The notes: generated by a model from the letters alone, not told the origin. A stretch of 64,000 bases of DNA from Flavobacterium cupreum (GCF_003996965.1 NZ_QWDM01000005.1:124001-188000), one strand, 5' to 3'. Positions 26,582 to 34,806 are shown, counted from the first letter of the stretch. Numbers and translations are program-made.

Positions 26582-27442
26582 ATGGCAAATTTAAAGGAAA
26601 TCCGTAATAGAATTACTTCCGTTTCATCGACGATGCAGATTACATCGGCTATGAAAATGGTTTCTGCTGCAAAGCTTAAGAAAGCACAAGATGCAATCAC
26701 TGCAATGCGCCCTTATGCCGAGAAATTAACAGAGCTGTTGCAAAACCTTTCTGCTTCTCTTGATGGTGAAGTTGGAGGTGATTACACAACACAACGTGAA
26801 GTAAAAAAAGTATTGCTTGTTGCTATAACTTCAAACAGAGGTTTGTGTGGAGCATTTAATACTAATATTATTAAAGAAGCTAAAAATCGTAGTTTGTTTT
26901 ATGAAGGAAAACAAGTTGATATTTTTCCAATAGGTAAAAAAGGAAACGACGTTCTGGCTAAAACACATACAATTCACGGTCATCATAATGCAATTTTTGA
27001 TCATTTGACTTTTGATAATGTAGCTTCAATTGCAGAAAAATTAACTGAAAAATTCCTTTCCGGAGAGTACGATAGAATTGAATTGATTTACAATCAGTTT
27101 AAAAATGCTGCTACTCAAATCGTTCAGGTAGAACAGTTTTTACCATTGGCTCCAATTAAAACGGAAGTTCCGGTTGCTGCAGCCGATTATATTTTTGAGC
27201 CTTCAAAAGAAGAAATTGTATTGACTTTGATTCCTAAATCATTAAAAACACAATTATATAAAGGAATTCGCGATTCATTTGCTTCAGAACACGGAGCGCG
27301 TATGACAGCAATGCATAAAGCAACTGACAACGCAACTGAATTGAGAAACCAATTGAAATTGACTTACAATAAAGCACGTCAGGCAGCTATTACAAACGAA
27401 ATCTTAGAGATTGTTGGTGGAGCAGAAGCTTTGAACGGATAA
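26582..27442 (+). CDS. atpG: ATP synthase F1 subunit gamma
   Basis: A 286-residue central-stalk subunit. The N-terminal coiled-coil helix begins ANLKEIRNRITSVSSTMQITSAMKMVSAAKL, an almost universal gamma signature. RGLCGAFNTNI near residue 85 is the central domain, and the C-terminal helix ends NKARQAAITNEILEIVGGAEAL. It turns inside alpha3beta3 to couple proton flow to ATP synthesis. It is the last gene of the operon and is followed by a strong terminator; atpD and atpC do not follow. Confidence 0.97.
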   Translation: MANLKEIRNRITSVSSTMQITSAMKMVSAAKLKKAQDAITAMRPYAEKLTELLQNLSASLDGEVGGDYTTQREVKKVLLVAITSNRGLCGAFNTNIIKEAKNRSLFYEGKQVDIFPIGKKGNDVLAKTHTIHGHHNAIFDHLTFDNVASIAEKLTEKFLSGEYDRIELIYNQFKNAATQIVQVEQFLPLAPIKTEVPVAAADYIFEPSKEEIVLTLIPKSLKTQLYKGIRDSFASEHGARMTAMHKATDNATELRNQLKLTYNKARQAAITNEILEIVGGAEALNG

Positions 27443-27456
27443 TTTTTAAAACATAT

Positions 27457-27493
27457 AAAAAAGAGCCGACAATTAATTGTCGGCTCTTTTTTT
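27457..27493 (+). terminator. Intrinsic terminator of the atp operon
   Basis: A perfect palindrome of GAGCCGACAATT and its complement, extended by A and T runs on either side (27457-27492), ends in TTTTTTTG. It lies 14 bp after atpG. Confidence 0.95.
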
Positions 27494-27920
27494 GTTATAT
27501 CAAACAACGTTTAGTTAAACATTACAGTTAATCTTAAAATAAAAGAAATAACTTACAAATACTTTCGAATATTGCTTAAAAAAAAGACATTTTTTGAGTA
27601 CATTTGAGATCTGTTTTTTTTAAAATATATAGGTCAAATTAAAAGTTAGAAATCAGGAAAGAATTAAGATATGGACATTGAATTATAAGGAAAATTATTT
27701 TAATTTTTTTTTGTCATTTAGTAGCTGAGTTGTTTCAACAATTAATTTAGTTCCATTTTGTAAAAGTTAAATGGCAAGAAACGGAGCTCATTATAAATCA
27801 GTTACGTTTTAATTGTAAAAAAGTATATATTTATACTTTTAAAATTAGTAACTTTTTAACGCTTTCTACGTATAACATTTAACAACCGAAAAGTTATTAA
27901 AAATAGATTAACTAAAAACA
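27494..27920 (+). other. AT-rich intergenic region before the six-gene operon
   Basis: These 427 bp contain no convincing reading frame. Seen in it: a TACATTTG -7-like box (27599-27606), which would give a leader of about 310 nt; a 9-bp inverted repeat with 4-nt loop at 27819-27840; and AAC-N16-CGT (AAC at 27850-27852, CGT at 27869-27871), the spacing of an ECF-type promoter, 50 bp before the first ATG. Both promoter ideas are tentative. Confidence 0.4.
27819..27840 (+). promoter_or_regulatory. Palindromic candidate operator AAAAGTATA-N4-TATACTTTT
   Basis: A 9-bp perfect inverted repeat with a 4-nt spacer, 80 bp upstream of the operon and just upstream of the ECF-like promoter sequence. It is the only dyad of this quality in the leader. 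It could bind a dimeric regulator, but AT-rich chance palindromes occur in this genome. Confidence 0.35.
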
Positions 27921-28595
27921 ATGGCAAAAGAAAGTTTTAATTGGAAGAGTCTCTTTATTAATGAAGAAACTGATACCTCAGAAGGAAAAGTTGCAACTCA
28001 ACCATCGACTCCCGTTTCACCAAGCTCTGGTAACAAATTTCCAAATCAAAGTACAGAATCATTTCCGACAAATTCGTTGACAAATCCCTTTTTAAATGAA
28101 ATTTTTGAAGTTTATGACAAAGGCTTTGAATCGTTAAATGAGCCTGGTTTTGATTTTTTCGAACTTTATAAGTCTGTTCTTGCTGTGGGAGTAACAAATC
28201 CGCAGAGTTATCAGATGGCTTTTACTATGGGTAAAACTATTAAGCCTGATTTAACAAAAGAATTTCTTTTACAAAAAGGCAGCTACTATATTACAGAGAT
28301 CGAGAAAGTATATGCAAAATATGATACGATTGGTAAAACTAAAAAAGCAGATTTAGATAATACTATAACCAAAGAAAAATATAATTTAGCTAAAAGTATT
28401 TCTGACCTGGAAACCAAAATTATTGAACTTCAAAAGGAGTTGGAAGCTAAAAAAATCGAAATTCAAAAGATTGATCCGGTAAATATGGAACAGCTTTCGG
28501 AAATTCAGTTAAAAATGGATGCTAACGATCTAGCTAAACAAAAAATCTTAAACTCAATCAATACTGTAATAACAGGAATTAATCAATATTTGTAA
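27921..28595 (+). CDS. Hypothetical coiled-coil protein, first gene of the six-gene operon
   Basis: A 224-residue protein I do not recognise. Residues 1-60 are low-complexity (Ser, Thr, Pro, Asn rich) after a conserved-looking ESFNWKSLF start. Residues about 65-145 are aromatic-rich and probably helical (FEVYDKGFESLNEPGFDFFELYKS). Residues about 145-210 form a heptad-like coiled coil. There is no signal peptide or membrane segment, so it should be cytoplasmic. Only 2 bp separate it from the next gene, also coiled-coil, so the two products may bind each other. Function is unknown. Confidence 0.75.
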   Translation: MAKESFNWKSLFINEETDTSEGKVATQPSTPVSPSSGNKFPNQSTESFPTNSLTNPFLNEIFEVYDKGFESLNEPGFDFFELYKSVLAVGVTNPQSYQMAFTMGKTIKPDLTKEFLLQKGSYYITEIEKVYAKYDTIGKTKKADLDNTITKEKYNLAKSISDLETKIIELQKELEAKKIEIQKIDPVNMEQLSEIQLKMDANDLAKQKILNSINTVITGINQYL

Positions 28596-28597
28596 TA

Positions 28598-29719
28598 ATG
28601 GATAAATACGAACAAGAAAGAAGTACACTTTTAACACTGCCGATACTTAAGCATTTTGATGAGTCTAAAGGAGAAATTGCTTTAAAATCCGGAGCACTTA
28701 AAAAAGGAGAAAAATCATTGTTTCTGGCTTTGGCAATTGGTTTATTAGGAGTTGGCGGGTATTTAATCTGGACTTACATTATTCCGCCATTATTTACAAT
28801 GCTGGGACAGGCGATTGCCTTATCAGCTACAGGAGTATTTTTAGTATTTTTAGTTATGATGGCCCCTGTAATAATGAAAGCACTTCGTTTTACGACAAAG
28901 AACCTTCATAAAGCATTAATTCAGAGTAATCCTTTTAATGAATTAGAGGAGCAAAAACAAAAAATGATTAAAAACCGTGAAGTTTTTAAGAACACAAAAG
29001 CAAAGCTAAAAGGTCTTAAGAATGAAATGGAAATTGAAGCCAACAAGTCTGAAAAAGAGGCGAAATCATTTCAGGAAGAGGTTTTGAGTCTACAGCGTCA
29101 GTCTGAAAAATTGAAATCAGCTATGGATGAAATGGTTAGGCAAAATGGAGCTGCTGCAAAAGATACTGATGAATATGTAGCGCTGCAAAGTGAATTAGCA
29201 AGAAAACTGAGTGACTCCCAAAGAGTTTCGACACAATATGAGCAAAGCAAAAGTTTTATTCAAAAGTATGGTATTCGTGCCAACGTTTTAGGAAAAATGG
29301 ATCGTAAACTTACTTTAGCAGGAACGGCTATTGATATTAAAATTGCAGATTTTGATGTTACGGTAAAGATGCTTCAAAAAGAATATGAATTTGCCAAAAA
29401 CGCTAAAGAAGCTACAGAAAGCGCTAAAAGCGCAATGTTGTTTACTAAAGATTGGGAATTAGAATACGCTTTAGAAGTGGTAACTTCTACTATTGCTCAG
29501 GATATTGCTAAAACTTCTGAAAATTTAATTGATATTGATGCCTTAACATCTAAATATTCTGTTGATAATGATGAACTGTATTCAAGATTAGATTCATTAG
29601 CAGATGAAATTAAAACAGGGGATAATACCATTCCGGATTCAACAAAATATACAAATCCAAATTATAAAATGACCAAGGAAGATAAATTATCCGGTGGTGG
29701 TTTTGGGGATATTTTTTAA
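28598..29719 (+). CDS. Membrane-anchored coiled-coil protein
   Basis: A 373-residue protein I do not recognise. A 40-residue cytoplasmic head is followed by two membrane helices (about 41-62 and 72-95), then a long Lys/Glu-rich coiled coil (about 110-220), a second helical block (about 225-320) and a low-complexity tail ending SGGGFGDIF. Both termini should be cytoplasmic. The layout recalls membrane-bound scaffolds such as XpaC/TelA- or PspA-linked proteins, but I see no motif proving relation. It is placed between the soluble coiled-coil gene and the ABC binding-protein gene, suggesting it bridges the AAA+ ATPase and the transporter. Confidence 0.75.
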   Translation: MDKYEQERSTLLTLPILKHFDESKGEIALKSGALKKGEKSLFLALAIGLLGVGGYLIWTYIIPPLFTMLGQAIALSATGVFLVFLVMMAPVIMKALRFTTKNLHKALIQSNPFNELEEQKQKMIKNREVFKNTKAKLKGLKNEMEIEANKSEKEAKSFQEEVLSLQRQSEKLKSAMDEMVRQNGAAAKDTDEYVALQSELARKLSDSQRVSTQYEQSKSFIQKYGIRANVLGKMDRKLTLAGTAIDIKIADFDVTVKMLQKEYEFAKNAKEATESAKSAMLFTKDWELEYALEVVTSTIAQDIAKTSENLIDIDALTSKYSVDNDELYSRLDSLADEIKTGDNTIPDSTKYTNPNYKMTKEDKLSGGGFGDIF

Positions 29720-29746
29720 CACAATAAATTTAATTTTTATATAAAA

Positions 29747-31561
29747 ATGGGAAAAATTTTAAGAACAGAAAAGTTAACTACGTTTTCTGAATTAATAATT
29801 GTTATTGCAGGAATTGGTGCAATTTTAGGGGGAGTTTACTATTTATCTCCTGGAATTAAAACGGCAGTTTCAAAGCAGCTAAACGGAATAGAGCTGAATC
29901 AAACAGATGTTAATAACGTTACCAATGCTGCAAAAATTGAACTTCCGTCAACAGAAATATCATCAGAAGTTTCAAATAAACCTTTAGTAAGAATTGGAGG
30001 TTATGCCTGGAATGCTCAGTCTGGAATTATTGTTTCTAATGGTGGCCCAAAAACAACAAAGGGGTCATTAATGGAAAAAAACGGAGTAAATCTTGAAATT
30101 ATTCGTCAGGACTGGCTTTCGGAATTGCGTAACATGCAAATGAAATTTATTGAAGAATTTGATAAGGGTGAAGATTTTCCTTCTTCAGATAAAAGTATTT
30201 TTGCAGTTATGATTATGGGTGATGGCGCACCATTTTATATTAGTTCTGTGCAAAAGTCATTAGACGAAAAATACGGAAAAGATAAGTACCACTTACAAGT
30301 TATGGGCGTTGTGGGTATGAGTTACGGTGAAGATAAATTAATCGGGCCTCCAAGTTGGAAGTCAGATCCAAAATCTATGAAAGGGGCTGTTATATCTGCC
30401 GTTCTTGGAGATGGTGACTGGGTTACAACTGTAAATTATTGTTTTGCAAACGGATTAAAAGTAAATCCGGATCCAACAACTTACGATGCGGAAGCGGTAA
30501 ATATTTATCCATCAGAAAATGACGATTACATTAAATCGGCTGAAGAATTGATCAAATCTCAAACAACAGGCTGGACAGTTACTTTAAAAGAAGTAGTAAA
30601 CGGTAAGTTAACAGGAAAATCAGTTAATAGAAAAATCGATGGATGCGCGACCTGGACACCTGGAGATAAAACCGTATTTGATAAACTGAATGGTTTTGTT
30701 GATATTGTTTCTACAAAAGAATTCAATAACCAAATGCCAACAGCTCTTATAGGTGTGAAAGAATGGGCAGTGAAAAATCCTGATATAGTTTCTAATATTT
30801 TGAAATCGGCACTGACGGCTTCAAATCAAATGAAAAATTATGAAGATTGGAAAGTAAGAGCTTCTCAGGCAGTTGCTGATACGTATAAAATTGAAACAGC
30901 TGACTATTGGTACAAAATGTTTAAAGGACAACAAGGAACAAAAGCTGGATTGACTTATAATATGGGTGGTTCAAAAGTATTTAATTATGCTGATGCGATG
31001 CAATATTTTGGTCTATCTGATGGTGTAAACAGATACAAATCTGTTTACAATCAGGTTTCAGGATATTTAACGGAATTGAATCCGTTTGGATTTAATGAAA
31101 ATGTTGGAGCGGTTGTTCCTTACGATCAGGCAGTGAATTTGTTTTTTCTGAAAAACATCAATGACATCGAATCAACTTCTGCAGATAAAGCAGATTATAG
31201 TAATGAGGCAAAAGAGGTTGTAGCTTCCGGAGAGTGGAAAATTAATTTTAATACCGGAAGTGCTGAAATTTCAAATTCATCAAGTAAAGAAGTAGAAAAA
31301 ATTTACAACCTTTTAGTTCAGGCTGAGAATACAAAATTAACTGTTGTTGGACATACTGATAATGTTGGAAATCCAAATGCTAATTTAGCTTTGTCAAAAA
31401 GTAGAGCACAAGCAGTTGTAGATTATCTAAAACAAAAAGGTATTCCTGCAAATCGTTTTCAATTAATTGACGGAAAAGGTCAAAATGATCCTATAGCAGA
31501 CAATAACTCTGCTTCAGGGAAAGCATCAAACAGACGTGTGGTTATCACTTTCTTAAAATAA
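29747..31561 (+). CDS. ABC substrate-binding protein fused to an OmpA peptidoglycan-binding domain
   Basis: A 604-residue protein. An N-terminal uncleaved-looking helix (about residues 14-33) anchors it in the inner membrane. Residues about 75-480 resemble NitT/TauT/SsuA-type periplasmic binding proteins (VRIGGYAWNAQSGIIVSNGG, later FDKLNGFVDIVSTKE and MPTALIGVKEWAVKNPDIV). Residues about 496-604 are an OmpA C-terminal domain with both peptidoglycan-contacting residues, Asp538 in VGHTDNVG and Arg553 in the N-x-x-LS-x-x-RA-x-x-V motif. It should link membrane and peptidoglycan while presenting ligand to the permease encoded next. The ligand is unknown. A hairpin follows the stop. Confidence 0.88.
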   Translation: MGKILRTEKLTTFSELIIVIAGIGAILGGVYYLSPGIKTAVSKQLNGIELNQTDVNNVTNAAKIELPSTEISSEVSNKPLVRIGGYAWNAQSGIIVSNGGPKTTKGSLMEKNGVNLEIIRQDWLSELRNMQMKFIEEFDKGEDFPSSDKSIFAVMIMGDGAPFYISSVQKSLDEKYGKDKYHLQVMGVVGMSYGEDKLIGPPSWKSDPKSMKGAVISAVLGDGDWVTTVNYCFANGLKVNPDPTTYDAEAVNIYPSENDDYIKSAEELIKSQTTGWTVTLKEVVNGKLTGKSVNRKIDGCATWTPGDKTVFDKLNGFVDIVSTKEFNNQMPTALIGVKEWAVKNPDIVSNILKSALTASNQMKNYEDWKVRASQAVADTYKIETADYWYKMFKGQQGTKAGLTYNMGGSKVFNYADAMQYFGLSDGVNRYKSVYNQVSGYLTELNPFGFNENVGAVVPYDQAVNLFFLKNINDIESTSADKADYSNEAKEVVASGEWKINFNTGSAEISNSSSKEVEKIYNLLVQAENTKLTVVGHTDNVGNPNANLALSKSRAQAVVDYLKQKGIPANRFQLIDGKGQNDPIADNNSASGKASNRRVVITFLK

Positions 31562-31572
31562 AAACAAATACA

Positions 31573-31598
31573 AAAGGCTATCTTTACAGGTAGCCTTT
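31573..31598 (+). promoter_or_regulatory. Stem-loop after the binding-protein gene
   Basis: AAAGGCTATC (31573-31582) pairs with GGTAGCCTTT (31589-31598) with one G-U pair and loop TTTACA. It lies between the binding-protein stop and the permease ATG. Only a weak T run follows (ATTCT), so partial termination or 3'-end protection is likelier than full termination. Confidence 0.7.
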
Positions 31599-31607
31599 AT
31601 TCTGGAT

Positions 31608-32378
31608 ATGATAAAAATTTTAACTCCCTTTGAAAAAATATCAAAACTCAACAAAACACTTATTTTAATAGGGTGGCTGGTCCTTTTGATTGTTATTTGG
31701 TTTGCCACAACAGCTGGTGAAAAGCATCTTTTTCCATCTCCTGCTCAGGTTTTAACTGGTTTTACAGATTTGTATAAAGAAGGTTTGGTGGTACATATTT
31801 TCAATTCATTGAAATTATGTTTTATCTCTATTTTTTTAGCCACGATAATTTCTTTGTTCTTTGCTTATGCATGGCCAATCCCATTGTTAAAATCAATTTC
31901 TGAATTTATAACAAAATTTAGATTTTTACCTTTTACCGGACTTTCATTTTACATCACAATGGTAATTCATGAAGCCCGAACAATGCAGGTTTGGATTTTA
32001 GTAATTTTCTTAACTACATTTTTAACGACATCCTTGATTGCCGTTATTAAAGATATTCCGGAAGAAGAATTTGATCATGCCAAAATGCTTAAATGTACGC
32101 GATGGGAAGTGCTGTGGCAGGTTATTATTTTAGGAAGAATAGATTATGTAATTGATGTGATCAGACAAAATCTTGCAATTACCTGGATGATGCTTGTTAC
32201 AGTAGAATCAATTGTTGTTGCTTCTGGAGGATTAGGGTTTTTGATAAAAAACTCTGATAAATTTATGAATACAGGACGAATTATTGCACTTCAAATCATC
32301 ATTTTATTAATAGGGCTAGGCTTAGATGCAGGAATAAATTATTTAAGAAAAGCACTATTTAGATATTCAAAAATATAA
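31608..32378 (+). CDS. ABC transporter permease (SsuC/TauC/NitT type)
   Basis: A 256-residue protein with six to seven hydrophobic segments and the binding-protein-dependent permease layout. The cytoplasmic coupling loop is DHAKMLKCTRWEVLWQV near residue 160. Compared with the usual E-A-A-x-x-x-G...LP pattern it lacks the glycine and the LP, so contact with the ATPase may differ. C-terminal WMMLVTVESIVVASGGLGFLI matches the SsuC/TauC consensus. It should form a homodimer working with the OmpA-fused binding protein and the ATPase that starts 2 bp downstream. Confidence 0.88.
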   Translation: MIKILTPFEKISKLNKTLILIGWLVLLIVIWFATTAGEKHLFPSPAQVLTGFTDLYKEGLVVHIFNSLKLCFISIFLATIISLFFAYAWPIPLLKSISEFITKFRFLPFTGLSFYITMVIHEARTMQVWILVIFLTTFLTTSLIAVIKDIPEEEFDHAKMLKCTRWEVLWQVIILGRIDYVIDVIRQNLAITWMMLVTVESIVVASGGLGFLIKNSDKFMNTGRIIALQIIILLIGLGLDAGINYLRKALFRYSKI

Positions 32379-32380
32379 TC

Positions 32381-33211
32381 ATGAAACACGAATATAAAGA
32401 GACGCTTTTGTATGTAGAAAATCTTAGTGTTGCCTATGATGGTAACGTTATTATAAAAGATATTAGCCTTATAGAAAAAGATGTAGTTCGGGATGGAGTA
32501 GATTATACAGGGCAAGTGATTGCTTTTGTGGGAAGATCGGGTAGAGGAAAATCAACTTTTTTTAAAGCATTGACAGGATTAATTCCGTTGCATTCGGGTA
32601 AAATATTAATTAGGAATTTTGAAAATAAAGAACCTAATGCTGCTAAATCGGTGAACGAGGGTGATATTGGTTTTGTAGATCAGAAATATACTTTGTTCAG
32701 ACACAAAACGGTAACACAGGCATTGAAATTTTCGTTAAGAAAAACCACACTTTCTAATACTGAAAAGGATGCTAAAATAAATGAATACTTAAAAGAATGG
32801 GGATTAGAAAATTGTGCAGACAAATATCCTAATGAACTTTCCGGTGGACAAAGACAAAGAACAGCAATTATAGAACAATTGTTTTCATCGGATCAGTTTA
32901 TTGTTTTAGATGAGCCTTTTTCAGGATTAGATGTCGGAAATATTGCAGAAGTAAAAAAATCTTTTGAATTATTGAGTAACACTTCAGACTATAATACGGT
33001 TATTTTTTCTACACATGATATAGAATTAGCAATTGAGCTGGCTCAAATCATTTATGTTATTGGGCATCCAACCGTTAACGGAAAAAAAGAAAACTACGGA
33101 ACAATTGTGGCAAAATATGATCTAAGAGACATGGGATTGTCCTGGAAAGATTATTGTGATGATCATCAAAAATTATCAAAAGAGATTATTCATCAAATGA
33201 TGATTTCTTAA
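32381..33211 (+). CDS. ABC transporter ATP-binding protein
   Basis: A 276-residue ATPase. Walker A GRSGRGKST lies at residues 51-59 (with Arg-Gly in place of the usual Gly-Ala/Cys), the Q-loop is FVDQKYTLF near residue 102, the signature LSGGQRQR starts at residue 153, Walker B is VLDEPFSGLD near residue 178, and the H-loop is FSTHDIELA near residue 209. A ~20-residue insertion before Walker A (EKDVVRDGVDYTGQ) and a C-terminal extension are slightly longer than in nitrate/taurine transporters. All catalytic residues are present. The AAA+ gene begins 8 bp after its stop. Confidence 0.92.
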   Translation: MKHEYKETLLYVENLSVAYDGNVIIKDISLIEKDVVRDGVDYTGQVIAFVGRSGRGKSTFFKALTGLIPLHSGKILIRNFENKEPNAAKSVNEGDIGFVDQKYTLFRHKTVTQALKFSLRKTTLSNTEKDAKINEYLKEWGLENCADKYPNELSGGQRQRTAIIEQLFSSDQFIVLDEPFSGLDVGNIAEVKKSFELLSNTSDYNTVIFSTHDIELAIELAQIIYVIGHPTVNGKKENYGTIVAKYDLRDMGLSWKDYCDDHQKLSKEIIHQMMIS

Positions 33212-33219
33212 ATTAGTAT

Positions 33220-34725
33220 ATGTCAAAAAAAAACAATCCAATATCAATTCTGGAAGATTCATTTTTATCTCTAAAAAGATATCTAGAAACAAATATAAAT
33301 TCTAATGAGGCCGTTTTTACGGCTTCATTTATTAGTGATCTACAAAAGGAAACGGCAAGTATTCTTCAAATTTGCAGCACCTTAAATCAAGATATGAATT
33401 TTATTCATAAATTGAATGAAGGCGTAAATCCTGTTTTTTCTAAAGGTTTATTGTTTAAAGCAGAACATTTTTTTCTTTCGGATATTATTGATCTTTATGA
33501 CAAACAACCGGAGGAAAAAAGTGCAAAATCACAGTTTGTTCTGGCCTATTATTACGATGCTTTACGAAACAAACATTTTGCGAATGAAAATTCCATAAAC
33601 GAACTGAATCAACTCGTTTCTACAGTCGATTTTAAAAACCTTCTTTTAAAAATAAAAGAAGAAAATAGAATAAAGTCCTCAAATGCACAGCAAAACCAGT
33701 GTTTATTACCGGAAGTATTGTCTGAAAAAAAACATATTAAACTAGAAGAAATCTTATTGAAATATCAAAATTTCATTCATTTTGCATTTGATAAAAAGTT
33801 TGAAAACACACTAGTTTTCAGCAATTATTTAGGTTTAAATTTAAAAAAATCAAATACCGATAAAAAAAAATCAAACACTATTGCTGAAGAAGATACACTG
33901 GAAATAGTACTTAAAGAACTAAACGAATTAGTTGGTTTAGCCGAAGTAAAAAGAGATGTTTCGGAACTTATTAATTTGCTTGAAGTACAAAAAAAGCGTT
34001 CTCAGCAGGGACTAAAAAATGTCGAAATAACTTTGCATACAGTTTTTCTGGGTCCGCCAGGTACAGGAAAAACATCTGTAGCCAGACTTTTAAGCAGAAT
34101 TTTTAAACATTTAGGGTTTTTATCTAAAGGCCAGATGTATGAGACAGATAGAGAAGGTTTGGTAGCAGGGTATGTAGGCCAGACTGCTGCAAAAGTTGAT
34201 AGTGCAGTACAGTCAAGTCTTGGTGGAGTTTTATTTGTTGATGAAGCTTATGCGTTAACTCAAAATGCATTTGGTAATGATTATGGTACTGAAGCAGTAA
34301 ATACGTTACTAAAAAGGATGGAGGATAATCGGGAAGATTTGGCTGTAGTGGTTGCCGGATACACTGAACCAATGAAAAATTTTATAGAATCAAATCCAGG
34401 ATTACGTTCTCGTTTTAATAGATATTTTTATTTTGATCATTTTAATTCAACTGAATTATTTCAAATTTTTGAATCATTTTGCGTTAAATCAGATTTCACT
34501 GTTTCTGAGGAAGCGAAAGAAAAACTTATAGATATTTTTAATTTACTATTGGAAAAGAAAGATGATAGTTTTGGTAATGCAAGAACAGTCCGAAACATAT
34601 TTGAAAAATGCATTCAAAATCAGGCAAATCGAATTGTTAAATTAAAAAAAATCAGTAACAAGACTTTTAAAACACTTATAGAAGAGGATATTCCAGAATT
34701 AAAAGAGATAGAAATAAAATATTAG
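33220..34725 (+). CDS. CbxX/SpoVK-type AAA+ ATPase
   Basis: A 501-residue protein. Residues 1-225 are helical, without a recognised domain. The AAA+ module follows: LNELVGLAEVKRDV near residue 235, Walker A GPPGTGKT at 278-285, the pore-loop region AGYVGQTAAK near residue 323, Walker B FVDEAYAL (Asp341, Glu342), sensor 1 AGYTEPM near residue 375, arginine finger NPGLRSRFNR near residue 390 and sensor 2 GNARTVRNIFE near residue 450. The family includes rubisco activase CbbX, SpoVK and EccA and forms hexamers that remodel partner proteins. Here the partner is probably a protein from the same operon. The last gene before a strong terminator. Confidence 0.9.
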   Translation: MSKKNNPISILEDSFLSLKRYLETNINSNEAVFTASFISDLQKETASILQICSTLNQDMNFIHKLNEGVNPVFSKGLLFKAEHFFLSDIIDLYDKQPEEKSAKSQFVLAYYYDALRNKHFANENSINELNQLVSTVDFKNLLLKIKEENRIKSSNAQQNQCLLPEVLSEKKHIKLEEILLKYQNFIHFAFDKKFENTLVFSNYLGLNLKKSNTDKKKSNTIAEEDTLEIVLKELNELVGLAEVKRDVSELINLLEVQKKRSQQGLKNVEITLHTVFLGPPGTGKTSVARLLSRIFKHLGFLSKGQMYETDREGLVAGYVGQTAAKVDSAVQSSLGGVLFVDEAYALTQNAFGNDYGTEAVNTLLKRMEDNREDLAVVVAGYTEPMKNFIESNPGLRSRFNRYFYFDHFNSTELFQIFESFCVKSDFTVSEEAKEKLIDIFNLLLEKKDDSFGNARTVRNIFEKCIQNQANRIVKLKKISNKTFKTLIEEDIPELKEIEIKY

Positions 34726-34744
34726 TTTAATAAATTTAAGAAAC

Positions 34745-34776
34745 AAAAAAGGGTCAACAATTGTTGACCCTTTTTT
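34745..34776 (+). terminator. Intrinsic terminator of the six-gene operon
   Basis: AAAAAAGGGTCAACAA and its exact reverse complement form a perfect 32-bp palindrome ending in TTTTTT, 20 bp after the AAA+ gene. It is strong and can work in both directions. Confidence 0.95.
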
Positions 34777-34806
34777 ACTTATAATAGTTTCTTAGATTTT
34801 TTAGAT

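Noticed and set aside
27443-27920. Loss of atpD/atpC as a defect of the operon
   Set aside because: Bacteroidota normally keep atpD-atpC at another locus, so absence here is expected.
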